Positions 1 to 11,100 of a DNA stretch of 64,000 nucleotides are shown here, in pieces; the first letter of the stretch is position 1, and every line of letters begins with the position of its first letter. A program made the translations under genes and the position numbers. This DNA comes from Eleginops maclovinus (lineage: Eukaryota; Chordata; Actinopteri; Perciformes; Eleginopidae). Below the pieces are notes generated by a model. That model was given only the letters and a program-made list of their open reading frames with translations, ran no database searches and was not told the origin of the DNA. The stretch spans positions 17,262,600 through 17,326,599 of the forward strand of contig NC_086370.1 in NCBI RefSeq assembly GCF_036324505.1. The letters run 5' to 3'.

Positions 1-477
1 TACTAAACGGTTATCAGATGGCAGGTCGAAGGTGACTACAGACATCAGAATCACCAGCACACGGAAGTCACTTGACTTGGTAGCTTAGCCAACATGCTAA
101 GTAGCTAACTACTGACTATTTCCCGGAAATCAAACTTTCCCAACACCATTTCATCTACAGACACAGCACGTAACCTTAATCGTGTTGATGTCTCATAACG
201 TTATACCTACAAATATAAAATATGTGCAGCTATTACACATGAGATCAACATTAAACAAATGTTACTGTCTTCCTGTCACTCTAACTACACAGTCAGATTT
301 AACCAGGCCTGCCGGTAAATAGACGCAACCAATACTAGCTAGCCAGCAACAGGATGATGACACTGGAAAACAACACTAACTAATGGCTTTGATTAACCGT
401 TAACCATATCACCGAGCGACTCACACTTAAGCCACAATCCCCCTAATATATTGTCAGCATTATTTTTGAGTACTTAC
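1..477 (-). other. abraxas2: abraxas2 intron 1 (partial)
   Basis: This stretch lies downstream, on the minus strand, of the splice donor that follows abraxas2 coding exon 1; read on the minus strand the donor is GTAAGTA at 477-471. No further exon was recognised, so the rest of the gene should lie beyond the left edge. Otherwise it is unremarkable AT-rich sequence. Confidence 0.7.
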
Positions 478-549
478 ATGATCTGAGTTGCTGTTGGCGC
501 TGTGATAACACACAGAACTAAAAGTATAACCTGAAATGGATGCCGCCAT
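478..549 (-). CDS. abraxas2: BRISC complex subunit Abraxas 2 (KIAA0157/FAM175B), first coding exon, partial gene
   Basis: The minus strand reads ATGGCGGCATCC from 549 and gives 24 codons beginning MAASISGYTFSSVCYHSA, ending in a perfect GTAAGT donor at 477. I recognise this as the N-terminus of vertebrate ABRAXAS2, which differs at only a few positions (human has SGYTFSAVCFHSANS). Family knowledge: the protein is a catalytically inactive MPN-domain scaffold that binds the K63-specific deubiquitinase BRCC36 and SHMT2 in the cytosolic BRISC complex; these residues begin the MPN fold. It lies head to head with eef1akmt2, the two start codons being 113 bp apart, as in human. The exon is too short to stand out as an open frame, so the call rests on peptide identity, the donor and synteny. 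Later exons are outside the window. Confidence 0.9.
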
Positions 550-662
550 GATGGAAACATCCCTATTAATCCCGACGCCCCCTGCAGTTGCAAGCACGCT
601 CCTGCAGCGCAAAGTCTTCTGGGAACTGTAGGCGACGAAATGACAGTCTCCTCCTAACCAGC
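550..662. promoter_or_regulatory. Bidirectional promoter abraxas2/eef1akmt2 with Staf/ZNF143-like site
   Basis: Only 113 bp separate the divergent ATGs at 549 (minus) and 663 (plus), so both genes must start transcription in or next to this interval. It is richer in G, C and CpG than its flanks and has no TATA box. At 616-632 it carries CTTCTGGGAACTGTAGG, close to the reverse complement of the Staf/ZNF143 motif ACTAYRNNNCCCR with one mismatch, a motif known to be common in bidirectional housekeeping promoters. The motif is seen; its use is inferred. Confidence 0.75.
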
Positions 663-3600
663 ATGGAAGTCTCTACAGAGAGCGTGGAACAGAAAAGTAG
701 AAATGCATCTGACCCAGAGGACGACAAATGTTCAGATAACGATTTTGAACCTTCAATACTTGGAACGAAAGAATAGTAAGTGTTGTGATCCGTTAACTAG
801 TGATGATTGGCTAGTCTCGCCTGGCTTCACAGCTAGCGTTAGCTTAGCTACAACATACAGCAACAGAGCTAGACGTCCAACTTCTGTAAGAGCAAGTAGA
901 ACATTTATATTATTTTAGCTATAAAACAAGTGCTGTTAATAGTCAGATGTGTAGTCATGTGGTCGCCCTTAACAAGTGAGGGCAGCAGGAGCTACAAACA
1001 TATTAGAATAGTTTACACTTCTTTAATCTTCGGTTCAGTCTACTTACTTTTATTTTATGCACTACAATTTGTCATTTTTCAAAATAACAATGTGTATAGT
1101 TTGTGTATAACTGATTGTCAGCTTCTGTCCTTTTTCTGCAGTTGGGAAGAAGCATACCAAAGAGAACTTGAGACATTCACAGACATTGGGGATGTTGGTG
1201 AGATATGGTAATCATATATACAGTATCACATGCTAGCATGGTAATTTTCTCACTATAAAGTTGACTTTTCTACTTGTAAGTGTGAGTATGTGTCATGCAA
1301 AATGTGAATATGCTTCGATGTGCTGAATGCAATATTTTTGGTTTCTGACTAAAGCCTGTCCCTTCACTAATTTCTTTGCGTTTCCTTTTTCTTTAAGGTT
1401 TGGTGAGGAGAGCATGAGCCGTGTGCTGCGCTGGATGGACAAAGCGAAGATCCCAGAAAATGCTTCCATTCTTGACATTGGCACTGGAAATGGAGCCTTT
1501 TTAGTTGAACTGGTGTGAACAGAGTACACATTTTTTTAATGATTTGTATATTATGGGTAGTTAATTAGAGTGCTGTTAAAGCGTCTGGTCACCAAAAATA
1601 AAAAATATATTCAAACTTGTTATGTAACTCTACAACACAATTCCAGTGATAACTGTTCCTAATTTAGCTTTCACATTGTGGAGTACAACGATTATGCAAA
1701 ATAATAGCATACAGTTCAAATAATATATAATAATTGTCCTAATTCCTCTATTTTATTCCGATGATGTTTAAAATCTGAGCAATTTCAAAACCTTTACCAA
1801 TAAGTTTCAAGTTTCAAGTTTCAAGGTTTCAAGGTTTTATTTGTCATATGCACAGCAGATACAGCGTATAAAACCTTGAAACCTTGAAACTTGAAACTTG
1901 AAACTTATTGGTAAAGGTTTTGAAATTGCTCAGATTTTAAACATCATCGGAATAAAATAGAGGAATTTTATTTTATAATATTTCAATGACTCAATCCCGA
2001 TAGGGTCAAAGTTGAAATCGTTTGTTATTTAGGTGATCTGAGCCTTTAATAGATAGTTTGTACATGATAGTTTGTTTTTCTGTAACAACCTTTATAACAA
2101 ACCACTTATCTTTGTCTTTTCTGTAACAGTTGATCAGCATTGTTCCAATTTTTTTTTTAATATCAAGGCCAAACACGGATACAGGAATCTCATCGGGATC
2201 GATTATTCTCCAGCATCTGTAGAATTGTCCAGAAATGTTCTGAAGGCAGAGGATTTGACAGATGTCCCTGTAAAGGTGGGTTAATTCATTGTCTTTCAGG
2301 GAACAGCTCATCCACAGCAACACTTTTAGCTACATCAAATGGCCGCAGTCTTCACAAGAAGTCAGCAACAGTTGTTTTCCGAACACTTTCCAATTGGTAT
2401 TAAATTAAAAGGATTTGTGGGTGAGAAAATATGGTTGTCGTGGTTTCACTGGAGCATGTCCGAGTGAAATATTATTTATTTCACGTGTGTATGCGCAAAC
2501 AAGTTAAAGTGCCTAACAACACTGATATTAAGATAAGATATTGAAAGTAATATTTACACTTGTTAATAGATTACTGTTATGCTATGTATGTATATGTAGT
2601 GCTAGGTAAACAGCATGAATCAAGATTTTCCGCTAAATTTAAATTCACTCAATTTAAGTGCTGCAACGAATGATCGTAAGGTATGTGGTGGCTGTTATGC
2701 CACGCACAAACCACCCATTGATATAAAATCATTTGCCTCTATTCCCAAATGCCAAAGATACAATATAGCCTTCAGCATGGCGTGTGGCGGCCTGGGAAGG
2801 TTAGAGGAAACTCTCCTGTGTTTACTATGTGGGAGAGTTGGATGGGAAGAAGTTTGCCCACCATTCAGATTAAACCACCAGAAATGAATTGGCAGGATTT
2901 CACACATCTTTCTAACATATGTATGCAAGAAAAACAAGGTACAATGCTAGTCGGTCTGTAAGGGATATGATGAGTGAGTTTTCCTCTCCTGTGTGCATAA
3001 TACAGATGATATGTTAAATGCATCACGCATCTATGACTATGTGTGCTTTGCTTGGACAGAAAGGCTTCTTCTGAAGTCAATATTGACCTTAGCTGGACGA
3101 GGGAGCACAGAGGTTGTATGAGGGTGTGTTTTTGAGTGTGAGAGAGATGGCATGTTGGTATTTCTTAAATACTGCAGCATGGCCAATGAATGTGTGTGTA
3201 TGTGTTAGTGTGCATGAACAAAGTCTGAGGGTTAAGAGTTACAGCCACATGATTCTTTGACAGGTCTTACTTCGAAGGTCATTCTTTGTCTCATATCTAT
3301 CTCAAGACATTTCACCATTTACATAACTCTCGACCTACTGCTCCTTTGACACATGCATTCCTTCAACACATTCACAGTTTTTCCATTTTACAGCCTCACA
3401 CTCAAATTGAACTCTCATCACTTGCAACAATACATAAGCATTTCTGTTGATTGTCTTTCATAAATCACACATTTTGTGACCCATGGTTGGTGAGAATGTA
3501 GCTCTTAAACTCACCCCAGGGATCTGGGGCTCTGTCCTCTGTCCAGAGAAAGGACTCCTTTCACTCGTGGTATGGTAGGTCAGCAACCTCAACTGAATTA

Positions 3601-5261
3601 ACTGCTGTCATGTCAGCAGTTGGAATTTACTTTTGAAGTTGACCAGTGAGGTATCACACATTTCATCTTGGTTGATGCATATAATTTACCCTACATATAA
3701 AGAATAAACTAAAGGGTGTTTTTTCGAGGAATGATCAACAGGTATACTTTCTTCTTAACTTCTAACTTTGTACTCTGTATTTTAGGAGATGGATTTCTTA
3801 AACTGTCAAGGAGAGCTAAAGGGTTTTGATATCTGCATTGACAAAGGAACATTTGATGCAATAAGCTTAAACCCGGACGACTCCACAGACTGCAAAACAC
3901 TTTATGTCCAAACTCTAAAAGATGCTCTCAAGGACAAAGGATTCTTCGTAATCACTTCCTGTAACTGGACAAAGCAGCAGCTGCTAGACCGATTTATTGA
4001 AGGTGAGGGGTAAACTGCTAATCATTTATTTGTTACATTCTCTTGAATATTGTTCATTTGTTCACGAGTGCTGCTTAGGACTTTATAGATAGTGCTGTTC
4101 TCTAACAGTCATTCAAGGCTTACAGACTCTACTGACTTACTGTAAACCTGACATTTTAAATCAGACATTTAAAAAAATCTAAATCACTAGGTTAAATCCT
4201 TCCTGATGCAGTTTTGATTTTGCTTTGCCATTGATCAAGCCGTTTCAAGTTGTTCAAAAGGGACACACACTGTGGCTAGCAATTGAAGCAATGAAGGAGC
4301 TTTGGGTCCAAGTCAGTCTATAAGAAAATAGGGTCCCATGTTAGACAATCGCTACATTTTACTACGCTTAACTTTTCATTTATAAAAGGAGCCTGTAAAT
4401 ATGTATTAAATTAACCTAGTTGATTATTTTCTGGCTAACATTCATGCCTTGAGTTAAGAGGTAATGGATCATTAAAAAAAACAACAGTCCCTTTTATGGG
4501 AAATGTGTCATAAATGTGTGCTTTCTTGTTCTACAGGACAATCTTGATAGCTACTTAATAACCTGTTAATAAGTTATGCAGCAACTTAGCATGGAAAAAA
4601 GACTAACTAGCAAACACGGTTATGAACAATTCTGGACTGTTTTGTTTTTTAAGGTAGAAAATGCTTTTGTTTAGAGCTCAAGAGTAATGCTGGAATGTAT
4701 ATAGCTTGTGTTTGTTTACAAAAAACCTCCACCGGGCAACTTTTTAAGTGGATGTGTGTACTGTTGTTAATAGGTTAAATAAAATGGGAAAAACCTTGGT
4801 CTGACCCGCAGTCAAAACCGCAGACACAGTTAACCAGCTGCTCCAGGTACCTGGCAGGTTGTTAAGCTGCAGGCAACAACAAACTTCTAAAGTCAGAATT
4901 TGGGCAAGCTTCCATTAGCTGTCACTCCTCTCAGTGTAGTCACTCCAGAGAGCCTGCAGGGGGCCAAAGGGCCATGAAATCTCATCTGTCACACTGACAG
5001 GCTATCTTTACAAGGCCCCAGGAAGCACCACAGATGGTGGATGGATAGTTCTTGACTCCCAGTTCTTCTACTAACACCACTGTAGCCGTAGTCAACAAGA
5101 AAATGTTGCTATTCCGGTAGTTTGCATTTCTTAACCTGCACATTTCCTTTGTGTTTCTCACAGGATTTGAGTATGTACAAGAGTTGCCTACACCCAGTTT
5201 TCAATTTGGAGGAAAAACTGGCAACAGTGTGACGGCACTCATCTTCAAGCGAGTACATTGA
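663..5261 (+). CDS. eef1akmt2: EEF1A lysine methyltransferase 2 (METTL10), complete, six coding exons
   Basis: Coding exons: 663-775, 1142-1207, 1398-1512, 2168-2275, 3786-4002 and 5164-5261. They join in frame through GT-AG introns to a 238-residue protein, close to the family's usual length. This is a class I (Rossmann-fold) SAM-dependent methyltransferase; the human enzyme methylates a lysine of elongation factor eEF1A in the cytosol. Motif I DIGTGNG is at residues 86-92, the acidic SAM-ribose strand GIDYSP at 108-113, the CIDKGTFDAISL segment at 151-162 and the post-motif TSCNWT at 191-196. The first in-frame ATG (663) was chosen; the open frame extends upstream only through a TTG. Junction codons rebuild conserved residues (TA+T gives Tyr38; TG+G gives Trp60; G+GA gives Gly207). 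It shares a promoter with abraxas2. The third intron carries a 100-bp palindrome. All key motifs are intact. Confidence 0.95.
1741..1967. repeat. Perfect 100-bp inverted repeat with 27-bp spacer in eef1akmt2 intron 3
   Basis: Arm 1741-1840 is the exact reverse complement of arm 1868-1967; every base was compared by eye. The spacer is 1841-1867. Within the arms, nearest the centre, are short tandem units of the type GTTTCAA/GGTTTCAA. The spacer and inner arm (ATTTGTCATATGCACAG) resemble the head of a common teleost interspersed repeat. In the pre-mRNA this would form a very stable long hairpin. Symmetry ends sharply at both edges. Confidence 0.95.
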
Positions 5262-5432
5262 TTCCCCGGAGGATATTTTTTTGTGCCATCTATTCCGCAG
5301 GTTTTCTGTTAATCATAGTAAATCATTCTATGTTTTGAAGACTCTCTATACCATACCTCCTTCATTTTTTTTGGATAAACAATGTGTTATGTAGCAGATG
5401 TACAATGTCACTTAGCGGGACAGTTTCCTTTA

Positions 5433-5438
5433 AATAAA
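5433..5438 (+). terminator. eef1akmt2: Poly(A) signal of eef1akmt2
   Basis: AATAAA lies about 170 bp after the stop codon and is followed within 20-30 bp by T/G-rich sequence (GGGATTTGTTGCTGTCTTG), which gives a short 3' UTR from 5262 to roughly 5455. Confidence 0.75.
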
Positions 5439-5455
5439 TATTTTGGGATTTGTTG

Positions 5456-7589
5456 CTGTCTTGTTTTTGCATTCATGCTCAGAACTTAAGGAACCTTAAA
5501 ACATGCATTAAGTTAAGTTTGTTATACAGTTTTGCAGTTAAGTTTCATGTGGCATCAAGAGACTTCCATATGTGAACTTCTTACCCTCTTGCACCAGATG
5601 ACACTTATTTGGCTGTCATATTACTTTCCCGAGGCTAACTCTAGTCATATTTCAGCCATAATATAATTCAGTCTTTGTTGTTGGATAAGTTACCCCAGGC
5701 CTAAAGGTAAACATTTATTTTTGTTTTCATTTTAAGAAGGGAAACTAGATGTACACAATATGTACTGAACAATCTTCCCTTTTCAATACATCAAATGATA
5801 ACCCGTCAAATGTCTTTGAAAGAAATATGTTGAGAAAACTGACCCACAGTTTGAAAACCACTGTTCTCTCTTACCAGGTAGATAATTGCATCAATCTTTC
5901 ATGTCATGTGAAAAGTAACCCATACACAATTGGTTAAACTAGAAACCAGCGGAGCTTGGGGTCCTGAGGACCATGATTAAAACGTCTGACGAAAAGAATA
6001 AACAAAAGTCAATCTTTGTTGAAGAGAAGCCTGTCTGCCATTTCCTTTCTCAATGGCATCGTTAATAACTGTCAAACTCTGGATCCTAATTGCAAGCTGT
6101 GCCAGTGGTCCAATGGGAGCTGTGGATGTTGAGGCATGCTGTTGAGTAAACACATGCAAGCTTTACAAGAATTACTGCCTGGAATTTTACAAGGCTCTGG
6201 ATATCCTGCCTGTATGTGCAGATCTTGCCCACATTAACTCTCACAGAGATTTTCCCATGAATTGAAACCTCAATTCAATATGTTGTCCCTTAGCTTTATC
6301 AAAGTTCACTCACTAAAACAATACATCTCCTTAGGCTGAGCTTTGATTGTTTGTTATTGTATCATTAGTTATTAGATGAACTGAAGTTAATATACTGCTG
6401 CCTGCTCAGTTTACCTGCACATGTGCTGTTGCTATAAGAAACATACTACACCACAATCCTGTTTGCCTTTGTTAAATCATCCGTTTCTTTACCAGTTTTT
6501 CCATCAAACATAATTTCTAACTGATGATCTGGGGTTCAATCTGAAAAAGGTTTATTGTTAAGTAGATTTTCAAGTACAAGGATACAACAATAAACAGGTT
6601 AGTTCAGTGCCATGTTAAGTGGTAACACTTTACAATGCAGGAAGTCCAACTGGCTTTCTCATTAAAATAGCTTATTTTGTGGAAGTGGAATTTGAACTAT
6701 TTCATATTTTCAAATATTTTGTTACCGTTCACCACAAAACGGTGGATATTGTTGGGTTGAACTGAGCTTTACAGTACATTTAACCCCGTCAGCACTTATG
6801 GCTTTTGGGTTGGCTTAAATGTGAAACTACAGTTTTATTCCACTCATAATATTAACCTATAAGGGTTTCAGACGTGATGCCACAGCTCACTGGCTGCCCT
6901 ACGAGCGTGAATACCGTGCTTTCATTTTAAACTCTCAAGTGTGATACTGTAAATATTTATGTTTTCTTTCTCCCATCACCCTGGAAACATGTTTGAAGTC
7001 TTTCTAATACGATTTTCTTGGATTGATTGAATTACTCCACCATGTAGCAGTTAAGTTTTCCACCGCAGGAGTGCCAAAGTGGAAGTGGGAAAATTCCTCT
7101 TTCATGGGATTTCCAACTTATTCACACTCTGCATTTTGAGTAAGGACTAGCGTAACTTGGTTACAGCATGATACAGACCAGGAGTTCAAAAACATTTGTG
7201 TTAATCGATATAACTTTTTCGGCACATGTCTGGGTCATTGTTGTACGACTACATCCGAGATGGGAAGAACCACGAGGCATGGTTGCAACTTTTTTTGTTT
7301 GGTTAATTCGTGTAAATGAAGCTTTCTTTGTAATACTGGGATGTCGACTCCTATCTGCTTCAATAACATCAATGAGAAGCATAATACAAAGTAGCACACG
7401 AGTATTGTAAATGCCTGAGGGAGAACCACAGTGGAGCCTACCAACTCGGGAGTGGTGGGGTTTCTTTTTTTAAATAAAGCTTAGAGCTGTTCTTTGGCAC
7501 ACACTTGAACTGATTTGTTGTGTTCAAATTATGATTAGTCATTGCATATTGTATTGTACAGTAACATAGTACTCCTGTTGTTAAACATG
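5456..7589. other. Intergenic interval eef1akmt2-fam53b
   Basis: No convincing exon was seen on either strand. Short open frames on both strands around 7160-7440 have no recognisable sequence and no splice context. The only structure found is the repeat fragment near 6541. Confidence 0.6.
6541..6590. repeat. Teleost interspersed-repeat fragment (copy 1)
   Basis: The stretch reading AAGGTTTATTGTTAAGTAG followed by ATTTTCAAGTACAAGG resembles a very common fish repeat tail (GGTTTATTGCCAAGTAGGTT, then CACATACAAGGAATTTG). A second related piece lies at 30648-30732 in this window. The family name is not certain. Confidence 0.5.
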
Positions 7590-7834
7590 TTTCTTAGTCG
7601 TGCACCGTTCGTCCTGCCTCCCCCGTCCACATGGTTTGTGTGTACGCGGATATTGTTACAATCACTGCTGAAGACTGAAAGCAGCAGCGAGCTCTCAGCT
7701 GCTCGCAGTCCGGCTCAGTCCTGCGCTGGCGACGCTGAACTGTCGGCTGCAACTGCAAGAAACCTCTGGTGATTTTGTTCTTGCATTCCCTTTGTTGAAG
7801 ATGAGCTAACTTTAAAACATCCTCTGCTGGCCAG
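7590..7834 (+). promoter_or_regulatory. fam53b: Probable fam53b promoter and non-coding first exon
   Basis: A locally GC- and CpG-rich patch (about 7600-7770, with GCTCTCAGCTGCTCGCAG and several CG dinucleotides) stands out from AT-rich flanks. It is followed by a strong splice donor CCAG|GTAGGA at 7834/7835. No ATG in it continues in frame into the coding exons, so it would be a 5' UTR exon spliced to the acceptor at 17381/17382. The transcription start cannot be fixed from sequence. An alternative, weaker donor (CTG|GTGATT) lies near 7768. Confidence 0.5.
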
Positions 7835-8096
7835 GTAGGATGTACATGATCGTTATAACTTTGTTGCTGTGTGCATCATTGTTTCCCTGCTGTGGAGTTA
7901 GTTTGTAGTCTACTTTGTCTGCTAATGCTGGGGTTCCTCTTCGACAGCATAGGTTTTTTGTTAAACTACTTAATGTGGTGTTTAGCCCCAGTATCTGCTA
8001 TCCTTAAAACAAACTAGGCACAGAAATGTCTACTTTGTTCCATGTGGCACACTTTGAAAATGTCACATTATTATGTCCAATGTTTTTTATTACACG

Positions 8097-8119
8097 TTTT
8101 TTTTTTTTTTTTTTTTTTT
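8097..8119. repeat. Homopolymer T23
   Basis: Uninterrupted run of 23 T, seen directly. It may be the tail of an old minus-strand retroposed copy, but no body was recognised beside it. Confidence 0.9.
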
Positions 8120-11100
8120 AAATCAGCTATTGATGAGTTTGGAAATCATTTCCTTGCCCAGCCTGGCAAACCTGTTGCTTCATTAAAAGTTACTGCTTAA
8201 TAACCTGCTGTAGAGGGAACTGCACACATTAACCAAGCTCTGTGAGCCAGCAAACTCCCCTCCATCTATCACTTATGGTAATAAAGCCCAGGCTGTTGTC
8301 ACAGTACCTGTGTAGGTGGAGAGAGAGGCTGTGTGGGTGCCTTGCAGCTCATATTGACATACATCTCCTCACCGCAACCTGTAAGAAGAGATTGAAAGCA
8401 GCTTGAGGGGTTTGAGTCACAGGGCCTGGTTGCATATCTCTCACCAATCTCAACCACTAACTTTTTTCCATCTTGAGATCTGTAATTAATGATTGCAGTG
8501 CTTTTATGAGCATTGTTTATACTTTTTCATGCTAAAGAGGTTTAAACTATGAGCTACTTTGTTCCTCATCAATTTGGTTTCTGTTCTCAGAGCAAAGCTA
8601 TAAAGCTGCATCCTTGGAGTCCAATCAAAATATACACTGTTTATAGTCCATTTTTTTTATAACTAAGTAGGTTGTACACCCTGAGTTATTTTTATTACAC
8701 ATATATGAGACTAAAACTGAGTTTTCCCAAGTTGATAAATACTGATAAGATACTGATAAAAACATAAACAATAAAGTAACAGCACCGGTTCATTTCAAAA
8801 CTCCTTTATTGCCTTACAAATAAATTGCTCCTTGAATAATAGCACCATTGCTACATAGCACTAAACCTCCTTTTGTCAGTGCTGTTTCCTTTCCTTTGTG
8901 GGTTAGGAAGTAAATGTTAGCTTCTTTAGGTTTTGCTCCGAAAATTGCACAGCAGTTTGTTGATCTTTGTGGACACCATAAACACAATACCATGGAAAAC
9001 TGGTTTGGTACCCGGGTTCCCTAATTGAAGATACCTGGAAATGTTTCATGCTGCCACCATGGCAGCGGTAGTCCTTGACTTGAGGAGATGGCTGGCTAGT
9101 GTTGTTTACTAAACAGGAAATGACTGTAGTTTTCTCAAGAATCCTGCTCAGAAAATGCTGGAGTTCATGTTGGAGGTGAAGTGGAGTCAGCATAAAGATC
9201 TAATCACATGTCAGCTCTAGTCTCTAATTACAAAGGGTGTGTTGATAGATGCAATACAAATACTGCATATCTATACTGTTATATCTAAGTTTCTATTATG
9301 TGAACCTGCAAATGTGTATTGTAATGTATTTGCTGTATTACAAGGTTAAACATGATCTATTCCAATACATTTGTTTCATAAGGGTTTTTAAGTATCTATG
9401 ACATGTATAAACATAGTTTCCAAAAGCATTATGATTTGGTGTTTTGATACGGCCACACAGCAAACCATACAAAGCAACTGTGTCAGATGTAAGTGCTTTT
9501 AGGTACATTATTATCTGGAAACATCTGTTTACTACTAATGTAAGCAGTGTTGTGGGAACATCCAGTCTTGTTCTATAGAGGTTTGATAACTTGTGCAATA
9601 TATGAAAAAAGAAAGGGGAACAAATACTCTTCACAGTTGCTGCTAATCACTTTTAGCTTTTGATGTTTTAAGTGAAGCACAACTTTATGCACTGCAATTG
9701 TACTCTTCCACAAAAGGGCCTGCGTTGTTGGTCTGTCGTCTTGTTTTGGACAAACTATAGGCATAATTTATGGAAGCAATTAAGGCCAGTGGGTTTTTAA
9801 AGGGGATCGCTCTGCACTCCAGTGTGTGCTTAAGACGCGCACATTTGCAACGTCTTTGTGTTGCAGGCGAAAGGCCCTATTAGAGCTCCATTCTGTCTGT
9901 GGGCAGCTGTGTGCTGAGCGAGCCTCTGGTCCATTCTCCGTCTGTGTGTTAGACTCCCTCAGTCCACACACACTCTGCCACTTTCCACTCTGTCAGTTTC
10001 TTTCTTTCTGACTTTCTGTAGATTACAATCTCACTTTTTGCCTGTTTTTTGCTTCATCTTTCTGTTCCACAAATACTGTGGCTCTCTTTCTTTCACTTGT
10101 TCTGTGGCTCAAGGCATTATGCAAAGCTACCAGAAAAGGATTGTTAGCCATGCCTCTCTGTGCCTTCATGCTACTCTCTATTCACTTCAGAAGCTTCCTT
10201 TTCTTCTCCGTGACCTGCAATCATAACTGCTTCACAAACCCTTAAATTCCTACTCCGTGGCTTTAGGGAGTTTAAAACAAATACTTTATTATTTCATGTT
10301 TCCAACATACTTCTTATCTGTCATTTTGTATATTCCTTCCTCATTAACATGATAGATTTGTAAGTCTGGCGTCTCAACGCCCACAGAGCCAAAGACCTGC
10401 AGCTGAAAAGAAAAGAGGCATTCTCACATACACCAGAGAAGCACTACCCCAACCCCCAAAGACAGGCACCACACTCTACTTAGAGATGAAAAGCATTCTG
10501 GGATGCAATAGGAAGGCTCCCATCAACACACCCACTGTGGTTTTCCTATGTGGCTATAATGAGAAATCAACTTTAACAAAAGAAGAAGTTGCCTGTGCTG
10601 TTGCTTTTTGACTCATAAATGAGACTTTATATCCTGAGGGTCTTGGTTTTATTAGCATCTCTGTTTATTTTCCTATGTTGCTTTGGATTGGCTTTTCCAT
10701 AAAATGTCAGATGTCACATAGCTCCTGGCTTAATCATGTTGTACGGGGATGGCTTTGAATCAGTCTGCTGAAACAATCCCCAAATTGAATCTCTAAAAAA
10801 AAACGAGAACTGAAAGCCACTGTTAGTGTTTGGCAGAGACAGCTTGTATTTTTAGAACCTGTTTTCCACACGAGACAAACCTTACATGTCCTCGAGGTTG
10901 TAGGACTTTTACAGTTAACTGCAATGTTTTTTCCTCATACAAAAACACCTAATATGTAACATCCTCTGTGCAAGCCTAGGCCTGAAACTCAATGTGTCTT
11001 GACAATGCTGCTTTACACAAAGACGCCTAATTATCATGCCGACATGTGTCATAACTCCCGGCTATAAGCCTCTGTGGTATATTTTAATTGGTTCTCAGTA

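Noticed and set aside
588..665. Upstream extension of eef1akmt2 by 25 codons
   Set aside because: The extended frame begins at TTG, not ATG, lies inside the shared promoter, and family members start near the ATG at 663.
1800..1910. CRISPR-like short repeats (GTTTCAA units)
   Set aside because: The units are contiguous tandem copies inside an inverted repeat of a vertebrate intron, without spacers.
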